A stretch of DNA of 33,461 nucleotides from Thermoleophilia bacterium (GTDB lineage Bacteria; Actinomycetota; Thermoleophilia; UBA2241): assembly GCA_016933475.1 (NCBI GenBank), contig JAFGAW010000261.1, forward strand, positions 1 to 33,461, written 5' to 3'. The notes beneath the pieces were generated by a model that had not been told where the DNA came from, made no database searches, and saw nothing but the letters and a program-made list of their open reading frames with translations. Every line of letters begins with the position of its first letter. The first letter of the stretch is position 1. The translations under genes were made by a program, and so were the position numbers. Of the stretch, positions 8,518 to 15,711 are shown one piece after another.

Positions 8518-8537
8518 GCGGGCGCCGTGGCGCCCGC
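8518..8537. terminator. Hairpin between convergent genes
   Basis: GCGGGCG and CGCCCGC pair around a six-base loop (CCGTGG). It lies 30 bp downstream of the stop of the minus-strand binding-protein gene and just after the last protein-like codons of the plus-strand remnant, so it can end transcription from both sides. No U-run follows. Confidence 0.6.
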
Positions 8538-8566
8538 GCCCGCCGCTCCCGCTCAGACGACTGCCG

Positions 8567-9775
8567 TCAGGCCGTCCTGATCTGGGTCCAGGCCTCCTGG
8601 TACATCGGCGCGAACTCGCCCAGGTCGAGGAAGGGCTCCGAGCGCGCCAGCTCCTCGTCGGTCGACCGCACGGCGAGCGCGAACTCGTCGGTGTACTCCT
8701 CCGACCCGTCGACCGGCGAGGCGCACCAGATCCAGCTCGCGTTCTTGCCCGAGACCTCGGGGCGCGTCACGTAGTCGATGAAGAGGTGGGCGCCGTACCG
8801 CTTCTCGGCGCTGGTCGGGACACACATGTTGTCCGTCCAGCGCATGAAGCCCTCTTCGGGCAGCACGTAGTCGACCGTCTCCCACGCCTCGTCGTCGCCG
8901 CCCATCGTGTCGATCGCCAGGAGGGCGTCGAAGTCCCAGCACATCACGAACGGGATGCCCTGGACGATCGAACGCTTCCTGTTGAGCGAGTCGTAGGCGG
9001 CGACGATCGGCTTCTGCTGGATCAGCTTGTCGGTCGCCTGGTCCAGCTCGGCCTGGTCGGTCGTGTTGCCCGAGAAGCCCAGGGACTTGAGCGACGCGCC
9101 CAGGCACTCGCGCTCGTCGTCGAGCATGATGATCTTGCCGTTGTTGGCCGGGTCGAAGAGCGTGTCCCACCGCGTGTACGTGCCGGGCGCCTTGTCGATA
9201 CGCACCGCGTAGCCCGTCGTGCCGTAGAAGTACGGCACGCTGTACTTCATGCCATCGTTGTCGGCCGGATCGTCGTACGCGGGCGCCCGGAACTCCGCAT
9301 TGATGAACTCGAAGCTCGGGATGTAAGAGAGGTCGAGCGGCTGCAGCAGCTCGCTCTTGATCAGGATCGAGACCATGTAATCGGACGGGATGATGACGTC
9401 CCACCCCGACGCCCCGGCCCGGAGCTTCGCGAGCAACTCCTCGTTGTTCGCGAAGTAGGTCTCGTTGGCCTTGATCCCGGTCTCCTTGCGGAAGTCCTTG
9501 CGCACGTCCGGATCCATGTAGTCGGTCCAGTTGTAGACCGTGATCTCGTCCGGTTTGGTCTCGTCCATCGGCGGCATCTCGACCGCCTGCGCACCGCCGC
9601 CCTCTTCCTCGCTCTCGCCGCAGGCCCCCGCCAGGGCCCCGACGGCGCCGGCCGAGAGACCGAGGATCAGCGCCCGCTCGACGAACTGGCGGCGCGTGAT
9701 GCCTCCCCGCCTGGCCTCCCTGCAGAGACCGACGAGCTCCTTCTCATGCTGCCTGAGACTATCCCTGTCGTTCAC
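8567..9775 (-). CDS. PotD-like substrate-binding lipoprotein
   Basis: A 402-residue periplasmic-type binding protein of the spermidine/putrescine (PotD/PotF) family. The N-terminus combines a twin-arginine motif (TRRQFVERAL, R28-R29) with a lipobox (LAGAC, Cys52), so it is probably exported by Tat and lipidated. Family signatures include ITVYNWTDYMDPDVRKDF, YDVIIPSDYMV-like GWDVIIPSDYMV, the hinge KYSVPYFYGTTGYAV, WDTLFDPANNGKIIMLDD and the C-terminal WTDNMCVPTSAEK. It lies 60 bp downstream of mtbB on the same strand, with no permease or ATPase gene beside it. Context suggests uptake of a methylated amine, betaine or polyamine for the methyltransferases upstream; that link is inference. Confidence 0.88.
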   Translation of the reverse strand: MNDRDSLRQHEKELVGLCREARRGGITRRQFVERALILGLSAGAVGALAGACGESEEEGGGAQAVEMPPMDETKPDEITVYNWTDYMDPDVRKDFRKETGIKANETYFANNEELLAKLRAGASGWDVIIPSDYMVSILIKSELLQPLDLSYIPSFEFINAEFRAPAYDDPADNDGMKYSVPYFYGTTGYAVRIDKAPGTYTRWDTLFDPANNGKIIMLDDERECLGASLKSLGFSGNTTDQAELDQATDKLIQQKPIVAAYDSLNRKRSIVQGIPFVMCWDFDALLAIDTMGGDDEAWETVDYVLPEEGFMRWTDNMCVPTSAEKRYGAHLFIDYVTRPEVSGKNASWIWCASPVDGSEEYTDEFALAVRSTDEELARSEPFLDLGEFAPMYQEAWTQIRTA

Positions 9776-9835
9776 ACCTTCCCCTTTCCACGTTCCCCGC
9801 CGGTCGTCCCCTGGAGCGTATGGAGCGCGCCACCT

Positions 9836-11236
9836 TCACCCGAGACTCGCGCCGTGGTGCCGTCGCTCGTCGAGCAGGCGCACCGCGGGGATCTCAAGGC
9901 CGAGCACCTCCGCGATGTTGGCCTTGGCCTCGATCGCCGTCGGTTCGTCGGGGTGGCTGATCTCGAAGGTGGTCAGCCGCCCCAGCCCGAGCTCGCCGCG
10001 ACGCTCGTTCATGAGCACCGGGTCGGAGAGCTCGGAGGGGTCCACCCCGAGCCGCTCGGCCACGTAGGCCTTCGCCTCCACCAACCGCATCCCGCGAGCC
10101 ATCTGCATGCGGGCGACCAGATCTCCGGCCGCCCTCATCCCGCCGAGGCCCGAGGCGCAGGCGTGCGCGATCGGCATGGCGAACATGTCGCCGGAGCCGA
10201 CCTACAAGCCGTCGAGGCGCAGGATGTCGACGCAGGCGCGCGAGGCGCGCGAGACGGCGTCGACCGGGTTGTAGGTGGTCATCGGCACGCCGCCCACGCC
10301 CATCCCGACGTTCATGTGGATCGGGATCGTCGCCTCGTCGACGCAGGGCTTCACGACGGTGCAGGCCCGGGCGACGTTCCAGGCCGCGGTCTTGCCGGTG
10401 TTCACGTTGACGGCCGGCCCGAACATGTGGGCGCCGGCCTTGGTCGCCAGGCGAAGCTGCTCGCGCGGCCAGAGGCCGGCGAGACGCACGCCGTCGTACT
10501 CGAGCTCGCCGTGCATGCCGAGCACGAACTCGCCGGCCATGCCGATCTCGATCCCGAACCCGGGGTAGCGGGCGCGCAACGCCTCGGCCGCCCGCAGCGT
10601 GGCGAGGAAGTCGCCGTCGCCGGCGGCGCCGGCGGTGTCGAAGTCGATGCCGTCGGCGCCGGACTCAGCGAGCTCGACGCCGACGTTGACCATGTCGGTG
10701 ACGGCGAACTCGATCGCCTCCTCCTGGCCGGCGCGGGCCTCGTCGAACCTGCCCAGGGGCAGCAGCTCGGCCCAGTTCGGCGCCGGCCCGTCCGGCCGGC
10801 AGTAGAGCCCGAGGTTAGGCATCGCCCCGTACTGCACCGGCACGGTCAGGGCGAGCTGGGCGTCGCGCATCGACTGCGCCTCGTAGGCGGTGATCGTCTT
10901 CACGGCCTTGAAGGAGTAGTCGTTGTGGCACAACTCGACGAGGTCGGCGGCGAAGCACTGCTCGTACATCTGCAGGTCCTGGAGGCGCGAGGCGAAGGTC
11001 TTGGCGCCCGAGCCGTCGTAGCTCAGCACGACCTCGGCGCCGATGTCGACGCCGGTGAAACGCGCCGGCGACGCGTAGATGTCGACCAGGTGCTCGATCT
11101 CGTCCTCGGCCAACGGCGGCACCTTGGCCCGCTTGACCGCCGCCTCGACCCCGGCGCGAACGTCGGCCTCGATCTCGCCGGGCGTCAGATGGACGAGTGA
11201 GCCGTCCCCCATGCGTGTGGGCACTCTGTAGGGCAA
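9836..11236 (-). CDS. mtbB: Dimethylamine methyltransferase with in-frame amber (Pyl)
   Basis: Corrinoid-dependent methyltransferase MtbB, which moves a methyl group from dimethylamine to a cognate corrinoid protein. The frame is interrupted once, by TAG at 10202-10204 (residue 345), and then continues with VGSGDMFAMPIAHACASG, GMRAAGDLVARMQMARGMR and VDPSELSDPVLM, which are the MtbB C-terminal landmarks. Upstream parts also match: ELCHNDYSFKAVK, QYGAMPNLGLYCRPDGP, GADGIDFDTAGAAGDGD, GMAGEFVLGMHGELEYDGV, MGVGGVPMTTYNPVDAVSRAS. Read through, it has 466 residues, against 467 that I recall for Methanosarcina MtbB. I chose the TTG at 11236: it lies 7 bp after GGGAGG and gives a 12-residue start up to RMGDG, as in the archaeal protein; GTG at 11245 is the alternative. 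It lies 83 bp after mttB. An automatic caller would split it into 10202-11245 and 9836-10186. Confidence 0.93.
10202..10204 (-). other. Amber codon at the pyrrolysine position of mtbB
   Basis: On the minus strand the codons read GGC TTG TAG GTC. In archaeal MtbB the pyrrolysine follows the same VDGI/LDGL turn. The ten bases GGCTTGTAGG are identical to those around the amber of mttB. Confidence 0.9.
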
Positions 11237-11319
11237 ACCGACCACCTCCCGCCGCGGCTTGGGCGCGGCCTCTCAGTAGCGTCCTTGCAGACCGCAGGAC
11301 CGTGCGACGACGACGTGCT

Positions 11320-12795
11320 TCAGCGACCCCGGGCGGCGGCGTCGCGGTCGGCCCCGTCGACGATCGCGCGGATCTCGGCGAGCACGTCGTCGGGGATCGG
11401 CTCCGGCACGTGCTCGTCGAGCAGGCGCCGCGCCTCCGCCGTCGAGCGTGCGTGGAGGTCCGAGCCCCCGGCAGCCGTCCAGTCCTCCCGGACACGGCGG
11501 TCGATGAGCTTGGGCTGCGACTGCGAGCGCATGAACTTGAGCGTCGAGTCAAGGCTGAGGAAGTCGCCGAAGGGCCCGACCTCCCTGATGTCGTCCACAC
11601 CGAGGAGCTCGTCGGTGACCGGCACGCCGCCCACGGCGTGCCGCACCATACGGGCGAACTCGTTGTCCATGACCATCTGTCCGAAGTCCAACGCCACACC
11701 CGACTCGATCATCCCCGCGCCGTAGATGAGGTTGGCTCCTGCCAACGCCGGCAGCAGCGCGGTGAGGGTCTTCTCGTGGCCGGTCTGGGCGTCGAAGACC
11801 TTGGAGTCGCCCTACAAGCCGGCCACGTAGCTGGGCAGAGAGTAGCGGCGCGCCAGGTAGGCGGCGGCGGCGCTGATGACGCCGCACTCGGGGGAGCCCA
11901 CCGAGGCCGCCGCGAGGCGCAGGTCCATGGCGGTCGTCGAGCTCCCGTAGAGCACCGGCGCCCCGACCTGGGTGAGCTGCGAGAGGGTGATGCCGGCGAG
12001 CACCTCGGCGTTGTGGACCACGAGCGTGCCGGCCAGGCCGACCGGGGCGGAGCCCCCGGCCATCGCCATCGAGAGGATGTTGCAGGGCATGCCGGCGCGG
12101 GCCGAGGCGACGATCACCTCGGAGCAGTCCCGGGGGAGCTTCAGGGGGCTCACCGGGCAGACGCCGGGCATGATGATCGGCCGCCGGCGGAGCTCGTCCC
12201 GCCCCCCGACCACGGCCGCCGCCATGTCCAGCATGACCTCGGTCTCCCACTTGGAGAGGGGGCCGGCGCAGATGTTCTTCGAGGTGTTGCAGAGCGCCGC
12301 TTCGTAGCTGTGGATCGTCGCCGTCTCAGGGGGCACGTCCTTGGCGCCGACGGCGATCTCGTACGCGTCGAGCTCGCCGAGCGCGTCGGCGAGGCGCGCC
12401 GTGTCGCCGACATCCTGCTTGGTCGGCGCCCGCCACTCCCCCGTCTCGCGATCGGCGATGACGATGCCCTCGCCGAACGTCGTGAACCCCACGCGCCCGG
12501 GATCGAGCATGATGTCGTCCTTGGGGTGGCGGCCGGCGGCGAAGACCCGCTCGGGCGCCGAGGCGATCGCGGCCTCGACCAGGTGCGGCGGGATCCTGAC
12601 GACGCCGGTCTTGCGGTCGACCGTGGCGCCCCCGCCGTCGAAGATGTCCATCGCCTCCGGGTCGTCGGTGAAGACCCCCGTGTACTCCAGGACCTCGAGC
12701 GTGGCGAGGTGGATGTCCCTGAACTCGTCCTCGCCGAAGACGTTGAGGCTGAAGCCGCCGCTGCGCACGCGGCCGGCATGGTCACGTCGCTTCAT
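11320..12795 (-). CDS. mttB: Trimethylamine methyltransferase with in-frame amber (Pyl)
   Basis: Corrinoid-dependent methyltransferase MttB, which demethylates trimethylamine. The frame is interrupted once, by TAG at 11812-11814 (residue 328), right after YSLPSYVAGL. It continues with GDSKVFDAQTGHEKT, LLPALAGANLIYGAGMIESG, MVMDNEFARMV, LIDRRVREDWTAAGGSDL and IRAIVDGAD, all matching the end of archaeal MttB. Upstream landmarks are VFGEDEFRDIHLATLEVLEYTGVF, FGEGIVIADRETGEWR, DVPPETATIHSYEAALCNTSKNI, PRDCSEVIVASARAGMPCNILSM and YGSSTTAMDLRLAAASVGSPE. The whole product is 491 residues, close to the archaeal length. Most bacterial MttB-superfamily members (MtgB type) lack Pyl, so the amber is diagnostic. 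ATG 12795 follows a GGAGGCGGG ribosome site. It is first in the mttB-mtbB-binding protein operon, behind the promoter at 12875-12902. Confidence 0.94.
11812..11814 (-). other. Amber codon at the pyrrolysine position of mttB
   Basis: Minus-strand codons read GGC TTG TAG GGC, following SYVAGL. Pyrrolysine of archaeal MttB lies at the same place, before the SDSK/GDSK motif. The flanking decamer GGCTTGTAGG is shared with mtbB. Confidence 0.9.
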
Positions 12796-12874
12796 CGTCC
12801 CGCCTCCCCCCAGAGACACTTGTGCCGCTTCGCTGGACGTAGAGGCGAAGCCGGCCGACACGATTGGCTGTACG

Positions 12875-12902
12875 TATATATCAACGCTTGAGCCGAGGTC
12901 AA
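12875..12902 (-). promoter_or_regulatory. Sigma70-type promoter of the mttB operon
   Basis: On the minus strand, TTGACC (12897-12902) and TATATA (12875-12880) are 16 bp apart; TATACG two bases further is an alternative -10. This is the only AT-rich patch in the 130-bp region between divergent mttB and the TetR gene. The direct repeat TCAACG (12881-12886 and 12899-12904, 18 bp apart) overlaps the promoter and is a candidate site for the neighbouring TetR protein. Confidence 0.7.
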
Positions 12903-12925
12903 CGTCTGGTGGTAGGGTTCGGGGC

Positions 12926-13621
12926 ATGGTTGATCCCCGACCCGAGATGGATGCCGCCGCAGGTCTCGCGACGCGCCCACGGCGCTCCCCCAATCCCGTC
13001 GCCAACAGAGACAAGCTCATCGAGGCGACGATCCGGTGCATCGCGACCTACGGCCCGGCGGGGGCCACCGTAGAGAGGATCACCGACCTGGCCGGGCTGT
13101 CTCGCGGCCTCGTACGTCACCACTTCGGCAGCAAACAGAGGCTGCTCTTCGAGGCCTTCGCACGACTCGCGGATGAGATGCGGGCGGCCTTCGCCAGTGC
13201 GGACCCGGCGGAGGAGCCGGACCCGGTCGGGGCGTTGCGCACCGCCATCGCCAACGAACTCGAGCAGACCGTCGCTTCTCCCCAGAGAGCTCGCGCCTGG
13301 TTCGGGTTCTGGCTCGCGGCGATGAGCGACGCCGACCTCCGCGAGGCCAACGAGCGGCTTTACACCGAGGAACGCGAGCGCTTCAGCGAGCTGTTCCGCG
13401 TCGCGGCGCAGCAGCAGGGGCTGGAGATCGACCACACAGAGGCCGGGATCGGGCTGGTCGCCCTGGTCGACGGCGCCTGGAACGAACTGCTCATGGAGGG
13501 CGCCCGGTTCGGGCTCGACAACGCGTATGCGCTGTGCGACCACTACATCGACATGGTCCTGCGGCAGGGCCGCGACGGCCGCGGCGGCTCGGTCGAGGGC
13601 GCATGCCCGCCGGCCGACTGA
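12926..13621 (+). CDS. TetR-family regulator, BetI-like
   Basis: A 231-residue repressor-type protein. The N-terminal helix-turn-helix spans about residues 24-70 (RDKLIEATIRCIATYGPAGATVERITDLAGLSRGLVRHHFGSKQRLLFEAF). The C-terminal half resembles the BetI ligand domain (RARAWFGFWLAAMSDADLREANERLYTEERERF, then GLVALVDGAWNELLMEG). BetI proteins respond to choline or betaine-type quaternary amines, which suits a gene divergent from mttB by 130 bp. I infer that it controls the methylamine operon and itself. ATG 12926 is preceded by a weak G-rich ribosome site; ATG 12947 is an alternative. It ends one base before the vapC remnant on the other strand. Confidence 0.85.
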   Translation: MVDPRPEMDAAAGLATRPRRSPNPVANRDKLIEATIRCIATYGPAGATVERITDLAGLSRGLVRHHFGSKQRLLFEAFARLADEMRAAFASADPAEEPDPVGALRTAIANELEQTVASPQRARAWFGFWLAAMSDADLREANERLYTEERERFSELFRVAAQQQGLEIDHTEAGIGLVALVDGAWNELLMEGARFGLDNAYALCDHYIDMVLRQGRDGRGGSVEGACPPAD

Positions 13622-13678
13622 CTAGGCCCCGAGCACCTCAAAGCCCAGCGCCCGGGCGGCAGCGAGTCCGTGAGATCG
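13622..13678 (-). pseudogene. 3' remnant of a second vapC toxin gene
   Basis: The minus strand encodes HGLAAARALGFEVLGA followed by TAG, nearly the same C-terminus as the intact VapC at 14226. Over 40 bp (13622-13661 against 14226-14265) there are two substitutions, and within the peptide they are synonymous (TTT/TTC, GTG/GTT). The frame runs into a stop upstream and the rest of the gene is missing, replaced by the GFA gene on the other strand. The pattern fits an older homologous toxin gene that was truncated. Confidence 0.65.
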
Positions 13679-13692
13679 CGTGAGGAGTCACT

Positions 13693-14109
13693 ATGGCGTT
13701 AAACGGCAGGTGTCTGTGCGGCGGCGTGACCTACGAGGTCGTGGGCGAGCTGCCGACGCACGACGGCGACCTCCCCTTACCCGTGTACTGCCACTGCACT
13801 GATTGTCAACTCCACACCGGTGGGGCGTTCTTCGCCTCGTGCATGGCGCCGCTCGCCCAGTTCGCTCTCACGCAGGGACGTGAGCTTCTCACACGCTATG
13901 AGACCAGGCCCGGGGTCTACAGATCCTTCTGCAGCCGCTGCGGGTCGTCCCTGTTCTACGAGAACCACGACGAGCCGGGGCAGCTGTACTTCGCGCTCGG
14001 CACCGTCCCCGGCTTCCCGCTGCAGCCCCGGGCGCACATCTTCGTGCGCAGCAAGGTGCCGTGGTACGAGATCGCCGACGACCTGCCTCGGTTCGACGCG
14101 TATCCGTGA
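13693..14109 (+). CDS. GFA / CENP-V family zinc protein
   Basis: A 138-residue protein of the glutathione-dependent formaldehyde-activating enzyme (GFA)/CENP-V fold. The zinc ligands are visible: CLCGGV near residue 8, CHCTDCQ near residue 34 and CSRCGSSLFYE near residue 79. Other family marks are GGAFFASCMAP, YRSFCSRCG and PRAHIFVRSKVPWYEI. Family members are often called S-(hydroxymethyl)glutathione synthases, but few have that activity, and in a likely glutathione-free bacterium the annotation should stop at the fold. Formaldehyde chemistry would fit the methylamine genes nearby, but this is only suggestive. The ATG follows GAGGAG. Confidence 0.85.
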   Translation: MALNGRCLCGGVTYEVVGELPTHDGDLPLPVYCHCTDCQLHTGGAFFASCMAPLAQFALTQGRELLTRYETRPGVYRSFCSRCGSSLFYENHDEPGQLYFALGTVPGFPLQPRAHIFVRSKVPWYEIADDLPRFDAYP

Positions 14110-14225
14110 GTCGATCGAAGGCTGGCACTGACTCGCCTTCTGCCCGTCCCATCAGTTGACGCCGGCGCGTTTGCGAGGCCTGCAGCCACTCGTCGACGCC
14201 CTGCGGTCGCTCGGCCGCCGACTCG

Positions 14226-14639
14226 CTAGGCCCCGAGAACCTCGAAGCCCAGCGCCCGGGCGGCGCGCGCCTGCTGTCGGTCGTGCGTCGCGAAGGCCAG
14301 GTCTGACGTGCGCCCGTCGCGCCACAGCAGGGCCGTGGCGACCTGGAGCGCGTCGAGGGTGCCGAGCTGGGTCGCGAAGCCACCCGCGGCACGCTCCATG
14401 ATGCGGCGTGACAGCGCGACGCGGTGCGCGTTTTTGACCTTCTGGAAGACGGCGCCGCGGCGCGCCAAGGCCTCGTCTTCGTCGATCTCGCGCCGGGCCA
14501 GGGCGTTGTCGACCGCCCGGAGACACTCGATGCGAGTCAGGTCGGAGGTGACCAGGTCGAACCGCTCGAGCTCACGAAGCGGCTGCGGCTGCTCGAGGAC
14601 GATGCGAAGTACGACCGAGGAGTCGACGTAGGCGATCAC
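14226..14639 (-). CDS. vapC: VapC-type PIN-domain toxin
   Basis: A 137-residue PIN-domain ribonuclease. Acidic residues of the active site are visible: D6 in AYVDSSVVLRIVL, E38 in TRIECLRAV, D96 in GTLDALQVATAL, and D114/D120 in the SDLAFATHDRQQARAARALGF region. VapC toxins cleave specific tRNA or rRNA loops and are neutralised by the cognate VapB. The gene overlaps the end of vapB by four bases (ATGA type), so the two are translationally coupled. The stop codon is TAG. Confidence 0.88.
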   Translation of the reverse strand: MIAYVDSSVVLRIVLEQPQPLRELERFDLVTSDLTRIECLRAVDNALARREIDEDEALARRGAVFQKVKNAHRVALSRRIMERAAGGFATQLGTLDALQVATALLWRDGRTSDLAFATHDRQQARAARALGFEVLGA

Positions 14640-14971
14640 TCGGCCTCGCCCCCGCCTTTGTCACGGCGGGGCCCGAGCGCCTCGCGGACGATCTCGGAGA
14701 GGCGCTCGTCGCGGGCGTCGCGGTCGGCACGGATCAGCTCGGCGGCGTCGGGCAGCCCAGCCGGCGGATGCCCGAGCACCGGCTCGAACAGCCCGGGCGC
14801 GCGAAGGTCTGGCGGGATGACGTCGAGGTCGTCCCAATCGGCCACCTCAACAGGGCCGAGCGTGGCCACCGGGATGTCGCGGCTGACCACGGTGAACGAC
14901 TTGCCCTCGCGCACCTCGCGAAGGTAGTGGCTCAGCTTGGATTTGAGCTCGGCGACGGTCACGCGTTCCAT
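14636..14971 (-). CDS. vapB: VapB/Phd-type antitoxin
   Basis: A 111-residue antitoxin of the Phd/YefM fold: MERVTVAELKSKLSHYLREVREGKSFTVVSRDIPVATLGP is the DNA-binding N-terminal half, followed by a Pro/Asp-rich toxin-wrapping tail. ATG 14969-14971 is preferred over an upstream TTG because the promoter -10 hexamer ends only six bases before it, which would give a leaderless message. The gene overlaps vapC by four bases. The pair is expected to repress itself through the operator described upstream. Confidence 0.88.
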   Translation of the reverse strand: MERVTVAELKSKLSHYLREVREGKSFTVVSRDIPVATLGPVEVADWDDLDVIPPDLRAPGLFEPVLGHPPAGLPDAAELIRADRDARDERLSEIVREALGPRRDKGGGEAE

Positions 14972-15006
14972 GGTCACAGTATGACCAGAAGTGGTCAAGA
15001 TGACAA
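14971..15006 (-). promoter_or_regulatory. vapBC promoter with three overlapping operator half-sites
   Basis: Minus-strand TTGTCA (15001-15006) and CATACT (14978-14983) are 17 bp apart, with transcription expected at or beside the vapB ATG. Half-sites TGGTCA/TGACCA occur at 14971-14976, 14982-14987 and 14992-14997, in alternating orientation and 10-11 bp apart. They form two overlapping palindromes (TGGTCA-5-TGACCA and TGACCA-4-TGGTCA) that cover the -10 and spacer. This is the layout expected for toxin:antitoxin autorepression. Confidence 0.7.
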
Positions 15007-15151
15007 TGGTCGGTGGGTCGCCACGCCCACGGCGCGCGCCCGTGAGGACGGCGATCGCCGTTCAGGGGATCCGGGCGTGCGGGCTGCGGGCGATCGCAGC
15101 GCTGGTCCCTCCCATCTCCGCAGTTCGCGACCGCAACGCACGCCTGGCGGC

Positions 15152-15175
15152 GCCGGCCGGCTTCGCCCGGCCGGC
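15152..15175. repeat. 9-bp-stem hairpin in the vapB/ABM intergenic region
   Basis: GCCGGCCGG and CCGGCCGGC pair perfectly around CTTCGC. No U-tract follows on either strand. The surrounding 300-bp region between vapB and the 103-residue protein gene otherwise shows only the operator at 15250 and no reading frame that I can support. Confidence 0.4.
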
Positions 15176-15249
15176 TGGGCTCTCGGACGAAGGGGGCGCT
15201 CCCGCTGCCCAGAACTGGCCGCGTTCCGGTCCGGCCAACGGTCCCGCCC

Positions 15250-15265
15250 ATACCCATAGGGGTAT
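15250..15265. promoter_or_regulatory. CsoR-type operator candidate, copy 1
   Basis: ATACCCATAGGGGTAT is a perfect 6-4-6 inverted repeat (ATACCC/GGGTAT), which is the core of copper-sensing CsoR and persulfide-sensing CstR operators. It lies 38 bp before the ATG of the 103-residue protein. The same position upstream of the paralogue at 23965 holds a similar site, and the bases GCCAACGGTCCCGC just upstream are also conserved. Confidence 0.6.
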
Positions 15266-15303
15266 AGGCACTCATCCTGACGATCAAGAAGAGAGGTACC
15301 CCC

Positions 15304-15615
15304 ATGTACGTCCTGAGCCTATGGCAGACCGTCCCGGACTACGCCGAGTGGAAGAAGCTCTTCGACAGCGACCCGCTCGGGCGGGAGAGGTCCGGCGTAC
15401 GCCGCTACACCATCACGCGGCCCGTCGACGACGAGCACACGGTGATCGGCGCGCTCGCGTTCGACAGCCTCGAGGAGGCCGAGGCCTTCGCCGCGCGCCT
15501 GCGCGAGATGTGGGAGGGCCCCGGCAGCGCGCTGGTGGCCGACGCGGGCCTGCGCATCAGCGAGGTCATCGAGGAGAAGACGATCGGCCGCGAGGCGGAG
15601 CGGAAGGCGGCCTGA
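15304..15615 (+). CDS. 103-residue ABM-like small protein, copy 1
   Basis: A small soluble protein beginning MYVLSLWQTVPDYAEWKKLFDSDPLGRE, with the core RPVDDEHTVIGALAFDSLEEAEAFAARLREMW. The strand-helix order and W/D residues resemble the dimeric alpha-beta barrel (ABM-like) superfamily, but no catalytic residue identifies a reaction. About four-fifths of residues are identical to the protein at 23965-24276. The ATG follows GAGAGG. The CsoR-like site upstream suggests induction by copper or reactive sulfur, which is inference. Its last codons form the first unit of a 22-bp tandem repeat. Confidence 0.8.
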   Translation: MYVLSLWQTVPDYAEWKKLFDSDPLGRERSGVRRYTITRPVDDEHTVIGALAFDSLEEAEAFAARLREMWEGPGSALVADAGLRISEVIEEKTIGREAERKAA

Positions 15616-15657
15616 GGCGGAGCGGAAGGCGGCCTGAGGCGGAACGGAAGGCGGCCT
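15592..15657. repeat. Three 22-bp tandem repeats over a stop codon
   Basis: Units at 15592-15613, 15614-15635 and 15636-15657 are identical except for one base in the third. The first contains the last seven codons and most of the stop codon of the 103-residue protein; the others lie downstream. The paralogue at 24276 has only one unit, so the expansion is specific to this copy. Confidence 0.85.
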
Positions 15658-15711
15658 TGGGCCAGCCGTTCGCCGTGGTGACCGACGAGCGCTGCGAGTC
15701 GATTGAGTCGT

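Noticed and set aside
10202-11245. mtbB as a truncated pseudogene ending at TAG
   Set aside because: Family-specific sequence continues in the same frame to a TGA at the expected length, and mttB shows the same pattern at its own Pyl site.
13693-14109. GFA gene as a glutathione-dependent formaldehyde enzyme of the methylamine pathway
   Set aside because: Only the zinc fold is supported. Most family members lack that activity and the gene is outside the methylamine operon.
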